Shown here: one piece after another, positions 1 to 6,558 of the stretch
Layout of the letters: the number at the start of each line of letters is the position of its first letter
Position numbering within the stretch: position 1 is the stretch's first letter
Source of the DNA: Nitrospira sp.
Lineage (GTDB): Bacteria; Nitrospirota; Thermodesulfovibrionia; Thermodesulfovibrionales; SM23-35
NCBI GenBank assembly: GCA_016873575.1
Contig: VGWY01000032.1
Location: 1 to 16,680 of the forward strand
DNA length: 16,680 nt
Reading direction: 5' to 3'
The notes under the pieces: generated by a model
Databases searched by the model: none
Seen by the model: only the letters and a program-made list of their open reading frames with translations
Told to the model about the DNA's origin: nothing
Position numbers and translations under genes: made by a program

Positions 1-2
1 AA

Positions 3-173
3 GAAAAAGATTCAGATACAATTTTGATCCATAATTACGAAAAGCATTATGAAAACCTTTATTTGGGGTATAAAATGGGTTCTTCAGGGAATTGTGTGGA
101 TACATACCCCACTTTTTTAAAGGGGGGTGAGGGGGGATTACTAAAACAATGCTGTTTTACAATACCAGGTTGA
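3..173 (+). CDS. possible 3' end of a gene entering from the left edge
   Basis: A frame open from the left edge runs for 56 codons to TGA at 171-173. The first 35 or so residues (for example HNYEKHYENLYLGYKM) look moderately protein-like. The rest translates the C/G-rich repeat at 107-140 and then overlaps the DUF559 start, so any real gene would have a repeat-derived tail. No family is recognised. An 18-nt string at 61-78 recurs with one mismatch at 702-719, where it contains the start of the GGDEF gene. This could equally be chance open frame. Confidence 0.15.
   Translation, partial: EKDSDTILIHNYEKHYENLYLGYKMGSSGNCVDTYPTFLKGGEGGLLKQCCFTIPG
107..140. repeat. left C/G-rich repeat flanking the DUF559 gene
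   Basis: The segment reads CCCC, a T/A core, then two G-runs and ends GGGGGGATTA. Its reverse complement (TAATCCCCCCTCACCCCCC then TTT) closely matches the repeat at 494-530, so the two form imperfect inverted flanks of about 34-37 nt around the DUF559 gene. The inner edge lies 8 nt before the ATG. The same family recurs at 658-701 and 16255-16284. Confidence 0.75.
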
Positions 174-496
174 AACAGATATCAAGACAGCTCAGGTCGA
201 ATATGACTGATGCTGAAAAGCTTTTATGGTCAAGGCTGAGGGCAAAACAACTGAAGGGCAGACAGTTCTACAGGCAAAGAATAATAGGAGACTATATTGT
301 TGATTTTTACTGTCCCAAAGTAAATCTTATTGTTGAGCTTGACGGCGGTCAACACTATACTGAGAAAGGGATAAATAAGGACAAGATGAGAGACAATTAT
401 ATGAGGGAGCAAGGATATAAGATATTAAGATTTTCTGATAGTGAAATATTTAAAAATCTATCAGGAGTAATTGAAAGGATATATGGAGATTTGTAA
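149..496 (+). CDS. DUF559 family endonuclease-like protein
   Basis: A 115-residue protein of the DUF559 family, which has the PD-(D/E)XK/Vsr-like nuclease fold. The hallmark core is present: IVDFYC around residues 50-55, with the candidate catalytic Asp52, followed by VELDGGQH at 62-69 with Glu63 and the Gln68/His69 pair typical of the family. The N-terminal TDAEKLLWSRLRA segment and the C-terminal KILRFSDSEI segment are also standard, so the length is full. Biological substrates of DUF559 proteins are not established; nuclease activity is inferred from the fold. The gene lies alone between inverted C/G-rich repeats, and its TAA stop is the first three bases of the right repeat. There is no clear Shine-Dalgarno in the 8 nt between repeat and ATG; the G-run of the left repeat (131-136) is the only purine-rich candidate. 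Confidence 0.9.
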   Translation: MLFYNTRLKQISRQLRSNMTDAEKLLWSRLRAKQLKGRQFYRQRIIGDYIVDFYCPKVNLIVELDGGQHYTEKGINKDKMRDNYMREQGYKILRFSDSEIFKNLSGVIERIYGDL

Positions 497-530
497 TCCC
501 CCTGCATCCCCCTTTAGAAAAGGGGGAATA
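494..530. repeat. right C/G-rich repeat of the DUF559 gene, hairpin-forming
   Basis: It begins TAATCCCC, the TAA being the stop codon of the DUF559 gene, and contains a 9-bp stem (507-515 with 519-527) around an AGA loop. It is an inverted copy of 107-140. No T-run follows, so it is not a classic intrinsic terminator, although it could slow transcription. The 185-nt remainder up to the GGDEF start shows no other recognisable element apart from the palindrome at 658-701. Confidence 0.75.
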
Positions 531-657
531 AAAGAAAGGCCTTTTAAAGGAGAAGGAATAAAAATTTGATGTTATCTATTACCCACAGGAAAGCCGGTAG
601 AACCATAAAATGAAACGTTCATGTCTTAAAAAGACACATAAGGATAATGAAAATCAG

Positions 658-701
658 TAATCCCCCTATACCCCCCTTTAGTAAAGGGGGGTATAGGGGG
701 A
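658..701. repeat. 41-nt near-perfect palindrome in the leader of the GGDEF gene
   Basis: Bases 661-680 pair perfectly with 682-701 around a single central G, giving a 20-bp stem (CCCCCTATACCCCCCTTTA arm and its complement). It begins with the same TAATCCCCCT edge as the repeat at 494-530. It ends 14 nt before the preferred ATG of the downstream gene (716) and overlaps none of its Shine-Dalgarno at 706-709. If transcribed it would form a very stable hairpin just ahead of the ribosome binding site. Confidence 0.9.
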
Positions 702-715
702 ATTTGGGGTATAAG

Positions 716-2227
716 ATGGAAAAGAAGGTAAAATGCTGGGAAGTCTTTGCATGTAAGGAAAAGGAATGTCCGGCATATAAGTCAAAGGACTTGAAGTGCT
801 GGCTATTCTCAAGGACCCATTGTCGGGACGAAATACAGGGGAAGTACCTTGAAAAGATGGCGATGTGCCTTGATTGCGAGGTTTTTAAAGCAAATATGGA
901 TGTCTCTTCAATGAAAGAAACAATCGAGGCAATAGATAAACAATTCAAAGAATTTGCCTCGATTGTTGAGGAGCGAGATAAGGAGCTGGAAGACATCAGC
1001 ATGGAATTATCGGTAGGACTATCAGAGGTTCTTGAGGCATTGAATAAGATTGCCTCAGGAGACCCTCGAGTAAGGATACCTGAAGACTCCAAGCATGAGC
1101 TGATTGCCAAATTAAAACAAACAGTTAATAAAACAGCAGGGGAAATCGGGATTATTGTTGACCAATCTCATGAATTTGCTATTGGTCTTGCTGAGCACTT
1201 CGATATATTGCACAGGGTTGCAAAAGGGGAACTGAGCGCGAGAATTCCTGAAGTTTCGCAGGACGAGCTTTTGAAGGCATTAGGGAATGTAACAAACCAG
1301 ATGATTGAAAGTGTAGCCAGAGAAATTACAAAGCGCAAGAACGCGGAGGATGAATTACGTAAAAAATCAGAGAGAGAATCACTCATCCTTCGCTCTGTGC
1401 CCATAGCGTTTTACACCGCAAAAGCCTCTGGCGACTTTGGTAGGATATGGATTAGCGAACAGGTTAAAGACATCTCAGGCTTCCCTCCTAATAAATTTAT
1501 TGACGACTCAAGTTTCTGGTCATCGAGAATCTATCCTGATGACCGTGATCAAGTATTAATGGAATTTGAAACAATCCACAACAAAGGTACAATCGCCTTA
1601 GAATATCGCTGGCAGTGTGCAGATGGCTCGTATTACTGGTTTCGTGATCTTGCTGTCCTCGTACGAGATGAGCAGGGTAAGCCGAAGGAAATCATTGGGA
1701 CATGGAGGGATATAACCGATCGCAAGCAGGCAGAGGAAAGGCTTCGCACCATGTCACTTATTGATGACCTTACTGGTATATACAACAGACGGGGATTCTT
1801 TACCCTTGCCGAACAACAGATAAAGATAGCCAACAGGATGAAGAGAGGAATGTTTTTGCTTTTTACCGACCTTGATGGTTTAAAGGCGATTAATGATACC
1901 CTGGGGCACCACGAAGGTGACCTTGCATTAATTGATACCGCCAATATCCTCAAGGATACATTTCGTGAGTCTGATATCATTGCTCGTATTGGCGGCGATG
2001 AGTTTGTAGCGCTCATAATAGAACCTTCTAATGGTGCTCAGTCAATTGGTCCTCGTTTAAAAGAGAAGTTAGATTTTCATAATACAAAAATGGATAGGCC
2101 ATACAATATCTCGTTAAGTATTGGCTTAGCACAATATAACCCTGAACAGCCATGTACGATTGATGATTTACTTTCCATGGCCGATAAATTAATGTACGAG
2201 CAGAAACAGAAAAAGCATAACCCTTAG
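716..2227 (+). CDS. two-CW / HAMP-like / PAS / GGDEF diguanylate cyclase
   Basis: A 503-residue predicted cytosolic c-di-GMP synthase. Residues 7-54 hold a cysteine-rich module with two CW pairs (C7-W8 and C28-W29) plus C13, C18, C36, C51 and C54, matching the small 'two-CW' domain; metal or redox binding is inferred. Residues about 90-205 are helical with two similar HAMP-like stretches (KIASGDPRVRIPED and RVAKGELSARIPEV). A PAS_3-type domain spans about 222-336 and ends GTWRDITDRKQAEE. The GGDEF domain (345-498) has the active motif GGDEF at 426-430 and an inhibitory-site RESD at 417-420, exactly five residues upstream. No membrane segment is seen. The ATG at 716 is preferred over an in-frame ATG at 647 because the extra 23 codons translate the palindrome, and GGGG at 706-709 is a suitable Shine-Dalgarno. 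The GGDEF domain is paralogous to that at 13553-14848. Confidence 0.9.
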   Translation: MEKKVKCWEVFACKEKECPAYKSKDLKCWLFSRTHCRDEIQGKYLEKMAMCLDCEVFKANMDVSSMKETIEAIDKQFKEFASIVEERDKELEDISMELSVGLSEVLEALNKIASGDPRVRIPEDSKHELIAKLKQTVNKTAGEIGIIVDQSHEFAIGLAEHFDILHRVAKGELSARIPEVSQDELLKALGNVTNQMIESVAREITKRKNAEDELRKKSERESLILRSVPIAFYTAKASGDFGRIWISEQVKDISGFPPNKFIDDSSFWSSRIYPDDRDQVLMEFETIHNKGTIALEYRWQCADGSYYWFRDLAVLVRDEQGKPKEIIGTWRDITDRKQAEERLRTMSLIDDLTGIYNRRGFFTLAEQQIKIANRMKRGMFLLFTDLDGLKAINDTLGHHEGDLALIDTANILKDTFRESDIIARIGGDEFVALIIEPSNGAQSIGPRLKEKLDFHNTKMDRPYNISLSIGLAQYNPEQPCTIDDLLSMADKLMYEQKQKKHNP

Positions 2228-2233
2228 TCTTGA

Positions 2234-2353
2234 ATGAAAAAAACTATTCCCTGTGCATCTCCTTGTAGTCACTTTTTTGTATTTTTCATTTATCGGTACA
2301 ATCCATTGAATGCTTATACGTCAGAATATATATCACCCAATGCCCCTGTATAA
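2234..2353 (+). pseudogene. possible remnant of an outer-membrane efflux protein N-terminus
   Basis: A 39-codon frame starts MKKTIPCASPCSHFF, has a hydrophobic run (FFVFFIY) and then reads NAYTSEYISPNAP before TAA. It resembles a signal peptide plus the first mature residues of a TolC-like protein, which often precedes macA-type genes. It runs out of frame into the start of the HlyD-family gene. The resemblance is short and judged by eye; it may simply be an open frame in an 82-nt intergenic stretch. Confidence 0.15.
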
Positions 2354-3581
2354 AAGGTTTAGCTTTTATATTTTTGTTTTTGCACTCCTCGGCATCGCAG
2401 CCTTTATCGTCAATAAAACATTCAAGGCAGTTGAGATTAAGACTGTCAGGGTCGAAAGACAAAATCTTACCGTCACTGTCACAGCCACTTCCACAGGCAC
2501 AATAAAGGCTGATGAGGAGGTTAGGCTTACAGCACAGAGGATTGGCAGAATCTCAAAGCTCTATATCAAAGAAGGTAGCCTGGTCAAGGCAGGAGATTTA
2601 GTAGCAGAGATTGATCCTGACGAGACGATGTACAATCTCCAGATGGCTCAGGCAGCCTTGCAGAGAATGCAGGCGAGGCTTGATGAACTGAAGGCAGCAT
2701 ATAATCCACTCAGGATAGAGGTTGAGACAACTATTGATAAAGCAAAAGCGAATCTGCAGGAAGCAGAGAAGAGGTTAAAACGGTTTATGGATTTAAGTGC
2801 GAAGGGATATATTTCACAAATTGAGGTGGACTCTATGCAGAGAGACCATGATGTTGCAAAGGCAACTTATGAATCTGCACTATCCGGACGTGAGCAGTTG
2901 ATAGCCCGGGCAGAGGAGATTAAGGCCCAGGAGGCCGCTGTACGAGAGGCAAAGAACTATCTTTCGCTCGCAAGGCTCAATTACGATTATTCGTTTGTAA
3001 GCTCTCCACTATCAGGTGTTGTTACATCAGTACCTGTAAAGATTGGAGATACAGCAGCAAAGGGTACCTTGATGGCATCTGTGGTATCCACAGACTCATT
3101 ATACATAGAGGCATTTATAGACGAGGCAGATATTGCAAAGGTGTCAAAAGGGCAGAGGGTTCATGTATCCATGGATGCATATCCTGACAGGATATTTGAG
3201 GGTGAGGTATATATGATTTCCCCGATTGTACTTGGTGGTAAGCAGGAGGCAAGGACATTTGAGGTGAGGGTGATCCTGAATCAAGTTCAGGACAAGGAAA
3301 GGGGTATCACCGTAAAACCTGGCATGTCTGCAGATGTAGAGATTATTGTTGATAGTGTGAAGGATAAGCTTGTTGTACCATCACAGGCTATAATAGAAAG
3401 ATCAGGAGGGAAATTTGTCTTTGTAAAGAGAGGTTCAATCGCAAGGGTTATCCCTGTGAAAACAGGTCTTTATAACTGGAATCTTACTGAGATTGTGTCA
3501 GGACTCAAGGAGGGAGATATTGTAGCTACAAATCCTGACACACCTGGGCTTGAAGATAGAGCAAGGGTGAAGGAGAAGTGA
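2310..3581 (+). CDS. MacA-like HlyD-family periplasmic adaptor of an ABC exporter
   Basis: A 423-residue membrane-fusion protein expected to bridge the inner-membrane MacB-type transporter and an outer-membrane channel. One membrane anchor lies at about residues 16-35. A biotinyl-lipoyl-like half follows (GRISKLYIKEGSLVKAGDLV, 79-98), then a long coiled-coil hairpin (about 105-222), the second lipoyl half (SPLSGVVTSVPVKIGD, 232-247), the beta-barrel (about 262-350) and the membrane-proximal part (KLVVPSQAII onward). Start is uncertain: the ATG at 2340 (MPLYKRFSFY) would put the anchor nearer the N-terminus, and neither start has a good ribosome site. Residues 323-328 (LNQVQD) are encoded by a palindromic repeat inserted in frame. 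The cognate ABC genes follow after 127 nt. No outer-membrane partner gene is intact nearby. Substrate unknown. Confidence 0.88.
   Translation: MLIRQNIYHPMPLYKRFSFYIFVFALLGIAAFIVNKTFKAVEIKTVRVERQNLTVTVTATSTGTIKADEEVRLTAQRIGRISKLYIKEGSLVKAGDLVAEIDPDETMYNLQMAQAALQRMQARLDELKAAYNPLRIEVETTIDKAKANLQEAEKRLKRFMDLSAKGYISQIEVDSMQRDHDVAKATYESALSGREQLIARAEEIKAQEAAVREAKNYLSLARLNYDYSFVSSPLSGVVTSVPVKIGDTAAKGTLMASVVSTDSLYIEAFIDEADIAKVSKGQRVHVSMDAYPDRIFEGEVYMISPIVLGGKQEARTFEVRVILNQVQDKERGITVKPGMSADVEIIVDSVKDKLVVPSQAIIERSGGKFVFVKRGSIARVIPVKTGLYNWNLTEIVSGLKEGDIVATNPDTPGLEDRARVKEK
3275..3291. repeat. palindromic repeat copy inside the adaptor coding sequence
   Basis: CCTGAATCAAGTTCAGG differs at one of 17 positions from the reverse complement of the intergenic repeat copy at 16575-16591, and is related to the copy at 16645-16665. 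Here it is read in frame as LNQVQD within the beta-barrel region of the HlyD-family protein, lengthening a loop (VILNQVQDKERGITVKPG). Confidence 0.7.
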
Positions 3582-3608
3582 AATTCAGAATAACAAAAAA
3601 CTTGATTT

Positions 3609-3692
3609 AACCACAGAGAACACAGAGTGCACAGAGAAAAAATATTAAAATTTATGTTTTTAAATCTCTGTGTCTCAGTGCCTCTGTGGTTT
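3609..3692. repeat. CCACAGAGAACACAGAG inverted repeat between adaptor and ABC genes
   Basis: Left arm 3609-3637 (AACCACAGAG-AACACAGAG-TGCACAGAGA) and right arm 3665-3692 (TCTCTGTG-TCTCAGTG-CCTCTGTGGTTT) are imperfect inverted copies around an A/T-rich loop. A single left-type arm recurs at 7729-7757. The element occupies most of the spacer between the adaptor and ATPase genes and could form a large hairpin in the operon transcript. Confidence 0.8.
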
Positions 3693-3708
3693 ATAATTTC
3701 CTAATGCC

Positions 3709-4395
3709 TTGCAAAATCAACATCTGATAGAGCTCAGAAATATAAAAAAATCATATCTACTTCCGAAGATTACGATCAACGTCCTGAAGGGTATTGATAT
3801 CGAGGTCAAGAGAGGTGAGTTTGTTGCAATCATGGGTCCATCAGGGTCTGGAAAATCCACCCTCCTTAACATTATCGGTTGTCTTGACAGGCCATCATCA
3901 GGGACATACCTTCTTGAGAGTGTTGATATATCAGAAAAATCAGACAATGAACTTGCTGAGATAAGGAATAGAAAGATGGGCTTTGTCTTTCAGAACTTTA
4001 ATCTCCTTCCGAGATTTTCTGCATGGAAGAATGTTGAGCTACCACTCTTATACAGCGGAATACCTGTGAAAGAGAGGAAACAGAGAGCTCTTGATGTTTT
4101 GGAGAAGGTAGGATTACAGGAGAGGGCAGAGCACAATCCGAGTGAACTTTCTGGTGGTGAGATGCAGAGGGTGTCAATTGCAAGGGCACTTGTGAATAAT
4201 CCATCCATAATGCTTGCAGATGAGCCCACAGGCAACCTCGATAGCCGTTCAGGTATTGAGATAATCAAGATTTTTAAGGATTTGCACAGAGAGGGAACCA
4301 CCATTCTCCTTGTCACGCATGACAAGGAGAATGCAGACAAGGCAGACCGTATTATCAGAATAAAAGACGGGGGGTGTGTCAGTGAATGTAGTTGA
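3709..4395 (+). CDS. MacB/LolD-type ABC transporter ATPase
   Basis: A 228-residue ATP-binding subunit powering the exporter formed with the preceding HlyD-family adaptor and following FtsX-fold permease. Motifs are complete: Walker A GPSGSGKST (43-51), Q-loop Gln95 in FVFQNFNLLPR, signature LSGGEMQ (147-153), Walker B IMLADEP (167-173) and H-loop His204. The NIIGCLDRPSSGTY stretch after Walker A is typical of the MacB/LolD group. The start is taken as TTG at 3709, because the nearby ATG at 3704 is in another frame and stops within eight codons. The start is therefore weakly supported, and no good Shine-Dalgarno is visible. The end overlaps the permease gene by 14 nt (from GTG 4382), indicating translational coupling. 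Confidence 0.93.
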   Translation: MQNQHLIELRNIKKSYLLPKITINVLKGIDIEVKRGEFVAIMGPSGSGKSTLLNIIGCLDRPSSGTYLLESVDISEKSDNELAEIRNRKMGFVFQNFNLLPRFSAWKNVELPLLYSGIPVKERKQRALDVLEKVGLQERAEHNPSELSGGEMQRVSIARALVNNPSIMLADEPTGNLDSRSGIEIIKIFKDLHREGTTILLVTHDKENADKADRIIRIKDGGCVSECS

Positions 4396-5587
4396 GACGC
4401 TCAGAATATCCTATGATTCCTTAATGATTAACAAGATACGGTCTATGCTTACCATGCTCGGTGTCATAATCGGCGTGGCTGCAGTCATATTGCTTGTCTC
4501 TTTAGGAGAAGGTGCAAGAAGCTATATTCAGAAGGAGTTCGGAGATTTAGGCTCGAATATCCTTGTGGTGGTTCCGGGCAAGACAGCGAAAGAAGGTGGT
4601 ATGCATATGGGAACATCTGCTGTAAGAAAGCTCCTTTACAGTGATGCTGTTCTCATTGAGAAGCGTTCGAGGAATATACTTCACGCTGTCCCTATTATCC
4701 TGGGTACTTCGTGGATAAAATATGGAGGGAAAAGCAGAGACACATATATCGTAGGTGCTAATGAAAATTATTTTGATGTCAGGAACCTGAAGATAGGTAT
4801 AGGAAGAGGAATTAGTGCCTCTGATGTGGACTCCGCGAGACGGGTGTGCGTTCTTGGCAAGACAGTTAAGAAAGAAATACTGGGGGAAGCGAATCCACTC
4901 GGAACGTTTGTAACAATTGGGAATGCAAAATACAGGATTATTGGTATAATGCAGCCAAAAGGCGTTGCCCTTGGCTTTGATATAGATGATGTTGTCTTTA
5001 TTCCAAATACTGCGGCAAGGGAACTCTTTGATACTGACAGGCTTTTCAACATTACGGTGAAGGTTAAAGGGCCTGATCTTATTCAGGATGCCAAAAGAGA
5101 GATAAGGGAACTATTAATCAAAAGGCATGCAAACAAGGAGGACTTTACTATACTCAGCCAGGATGAGATGATTGCTGTAATGGGTAAGATACTGAATATT
5201 ATGACTGCAGTGCTGGCTGGTATAGCAGCCATATCATTGATCGTTGGTGGTATTGGCATCATGAACATAATGCTTGTTTCTGTCAGGGAGAGGACAAGGG
5301 AGATAGGGATCAGAAAAGCCATCGGAGCAAAGAACAGGGATATACTCTTTCAATTTCTGTCCGAAGCAATGACACTGAGTATTATAGGGGGGATCGGAGG
5401 CGTCCTGCTGGGTGCAGCTATTGCGTTTACTGCACCATATTTTATGAGCTATTTACCTGCGAAGCTTGCCTGGTGGTCTGTAATCCTTGCATTCTTCTTT
5501 TCTGCTGCTGTTGGAATATTCTTCGGGGTTTATCCTGCACGAAAGGCGTCACTCTATGACCCGGTGGTAGCATTGAGGTATGAGTAA
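4382..5587 (+). CDS. MacB-type ABC transporter permease (FtsX fold)
   Basis: A 401-residue inner-membrane permease with one N-terminal membrane helix (about residues 20-42, RSMLTMLGVIIGVAAVILLV), a large periplasmic MacB core domain, and three C-terminal helices in the FtsX domain (about 270-395). The conserved cytosolic loop ERTREIGIRKAIGA and the C-terminal YPARKASLYDPVVALRYE are present, so it is full length. GTG 4382 (MNVVETLRIS) is chosen because six Gs at 4369-4374 lie 7 nt upstream; an in-frame GTG at 4376 is too close to that site. ATPase and permease are separate chains here, unlike E. coli MacB where they are fused. Likely exports a small molecule, peptide or lipid; substrate cannot be told. 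Confidence 0.92.
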   Translation: MNVVETLRISYDSLMINKIRSMLTMLGVIIGVAAVILLVSLGEGARSYIQKEFGDLGSNILVVVPGKTAKEGGMHMGTSAVRKLLYSDAVLIEKRSRNILHAVPIILGTSWIKYGGKSRDTYIVGANENYFDVRNLKIGIGRGISASDVDSARRVCVLGKTVKKEILGEANPLGTFVTIGNAKYRIIGIMQPKGVALGFDIDDVVFIPNTAARELFDTDRLFNITVKVKGPDLIQDAKREIRELLIKRHANKEDFTILSQDEMIAVMGKILNIMTAVLAGIAAISLIVGGIGIMNIMLVSVRERTREIGIRKAIGAKNRDILFQFLSEAMTLSIIGGIGGVLLGAAIAFTAPYFMSYLPAKLAWWSVILAFFFSAAVGIFFGVYPARKASLYDPVVALRYE

Positions 5588-5608
5588 ACCTTTTTTAGGA
5601 TTTAAAGA

Positions 5609-6457
5609 ATGAAACTTATATGGTCAAACTTCTGCCTGGACTTTTCTCAAAAGACTTATATCATGGGAATCCTGAATATCACGCCTGATTCTTTTTCTGA
5701 TGGTGGCCTCTATTTCGACAAGCATGCTGCAATTGAAAGGTCATACAGGATGGTTGAAGAAGGCGCTGATATCATTGATGTTGGAGGTGAATCAACAAGG
5801 CCTGGCTCGGAACCCATCACTATCGAAGAAGAGATAAGACGCACGATACCTGTTATCGAGGCAATTGCAAAGGAGATTAATGTCCCCATATCCATTGATA
5901 CATACAAATCAGAAATTGCAAAAAAGGCACTCGATGCAGGTGCATCCATGGTAAATGACATAAGCGGATTACGGTTTGACCCCATGATGACAGAGGTTGT
6001 TTCTGAATACAAGGTCCCTGTGGTAATCATGCATATAAAGGGAAAGCCAAAAGATATGCAGCAGGATCCTGTTTATGAGGCATTGATACCGGAGATAATG
6101 GATTATCTCAGGGTCGGTATAAGGTTAGCAATAAGCACAGGAATTTCAGAAGATAAGATAATAATTGACCCCGGTATCGGCTTTGGCAAGACATTTGATC
6201 ATAACCTTGAGGTAATAAATAACCTGAAAGAATTCACCCTTTTAGAGAAACCAATCCTGATAGGTCCTTCAAGAAAGGCATTCATAGGTAAAATCCTCGG
6301 AGATGTACCGGTAACAGAGCGACTTGAAGGCACTTCAGCATCAGTCGCTGTCTCTATCATGAACGGTGCAAATATCATCCGTGTCCATGATGTGAAAGAG
6401 ATGGCAAGGGTGGTAAAGGTTGTAGATGCCATCAAGAGTGAAAAGGTGTTACAATAG
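5609..6457 (+). CDS. folP: dihydropteroate synthase
   Basis: A 282-residue cytosolic enzyme joining 6-hydroxymethyl-7,8-dihydropterin diphosphate with p-aminobenzoate to give dihydropteroate in folate synthesis. Family motifs occur in order: GILNITPDSFSDGG (20-33), VGGESTRPG (58-66), SIDTYK (95-100), NDISG (116-120), MHIKGKPKDMQ (141-151), DPGIGFGK (187-194), GPSRKAFIG (219-227) and IRVHDV (257-262). The length is normal. AGGA at 5597-5600 precedes the ATG by 8 nt. The gene starts 21 nt after the permease stop, so it may be co-transcribed with the exporter despite no obvious functional link. Confidence 0.96.
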   Translation: MKLIWSNFCLDFSQKTYIMGILNITPDSFSDGGLYFDKHAAIERSYRMVEEGADIIDVGGESTRPGSEPITIEEEIRRTIPVIEAIAKEINVPISIDTYKSEIAKKALDAGASMVNDISGLRFDPMMTEVVSEYKVPVVIMHIKGKPKDMQQDPVYEALIPEIMDYLRVGIRLAISTGISEDKIIIDPGIGFGKTFDHNLEVINNLKEFTLLEKPILIGPSRKAFIGKILGDVPVTERLEGTSASVAVSIMNGANIIRVHDVKEMARVVKVVDAIKSEKVLQ

Positions 6458-6502
6458 TCAATTAACAATTTACCATTAGCAATGCAAAATTATCATCTCA
6501 TT

Positions 6503-6529
6503 TTGACATGATAATTGTCCATTGATAAT
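6503..6529 (+). promoter_or_regulatory. possible promoter of metK in an A/T-rich palindromic spacer
   Basis: TTGACA (6503-6508) is followed after 15 nt by GATAAT (6524-6529), or after 17 nt by the weaker TAATTT. The -35 box lies partly in the loop of a 9-bp inverted repeat (AATTATCAT 6488-6496 with ATGATAATT 6508-6516). The surrounding bases look like a generic A/T-rich repeat, so the match may be fortuitous. The 101-nt gap shows no SAM-riboswitch-like structure. Confidence 0.3.
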
Positions 6530-6558
6530 TTTTACTTAAAAAATACAGGAGGTGACGG

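Noticed and set aside
545..646. Possible c-di-GMP riboswitch ahead of the GGDEF gene (CCCACAGGAAAGCCGG fragment)
   Set aside because: Only a short string resembles GEMM-type elements; the paired stems and tetraloop could not be drawn.
647..715. N-terminal extension of the GGDEF protein from ATG 647
   Set aside because: It translates the palindrome at 661-701 (NPPIPPFSKGG) and lacks a ribosome site; ATG 716 fits better.
619..1110. 163-codon minus-strand frame opposite the GGDEF gene
   Set aside because: Serine-rich antisense shadow of a clear coding region, ending in repeat-derived peptide.
6458..6558. SAM or SAH riboswitch before metK
   Set aside because: The 101-nt spacer is A/T-rich and repeat-like, without the conserved cores or multi-stem structure of known SAM/SAH riboswitches.
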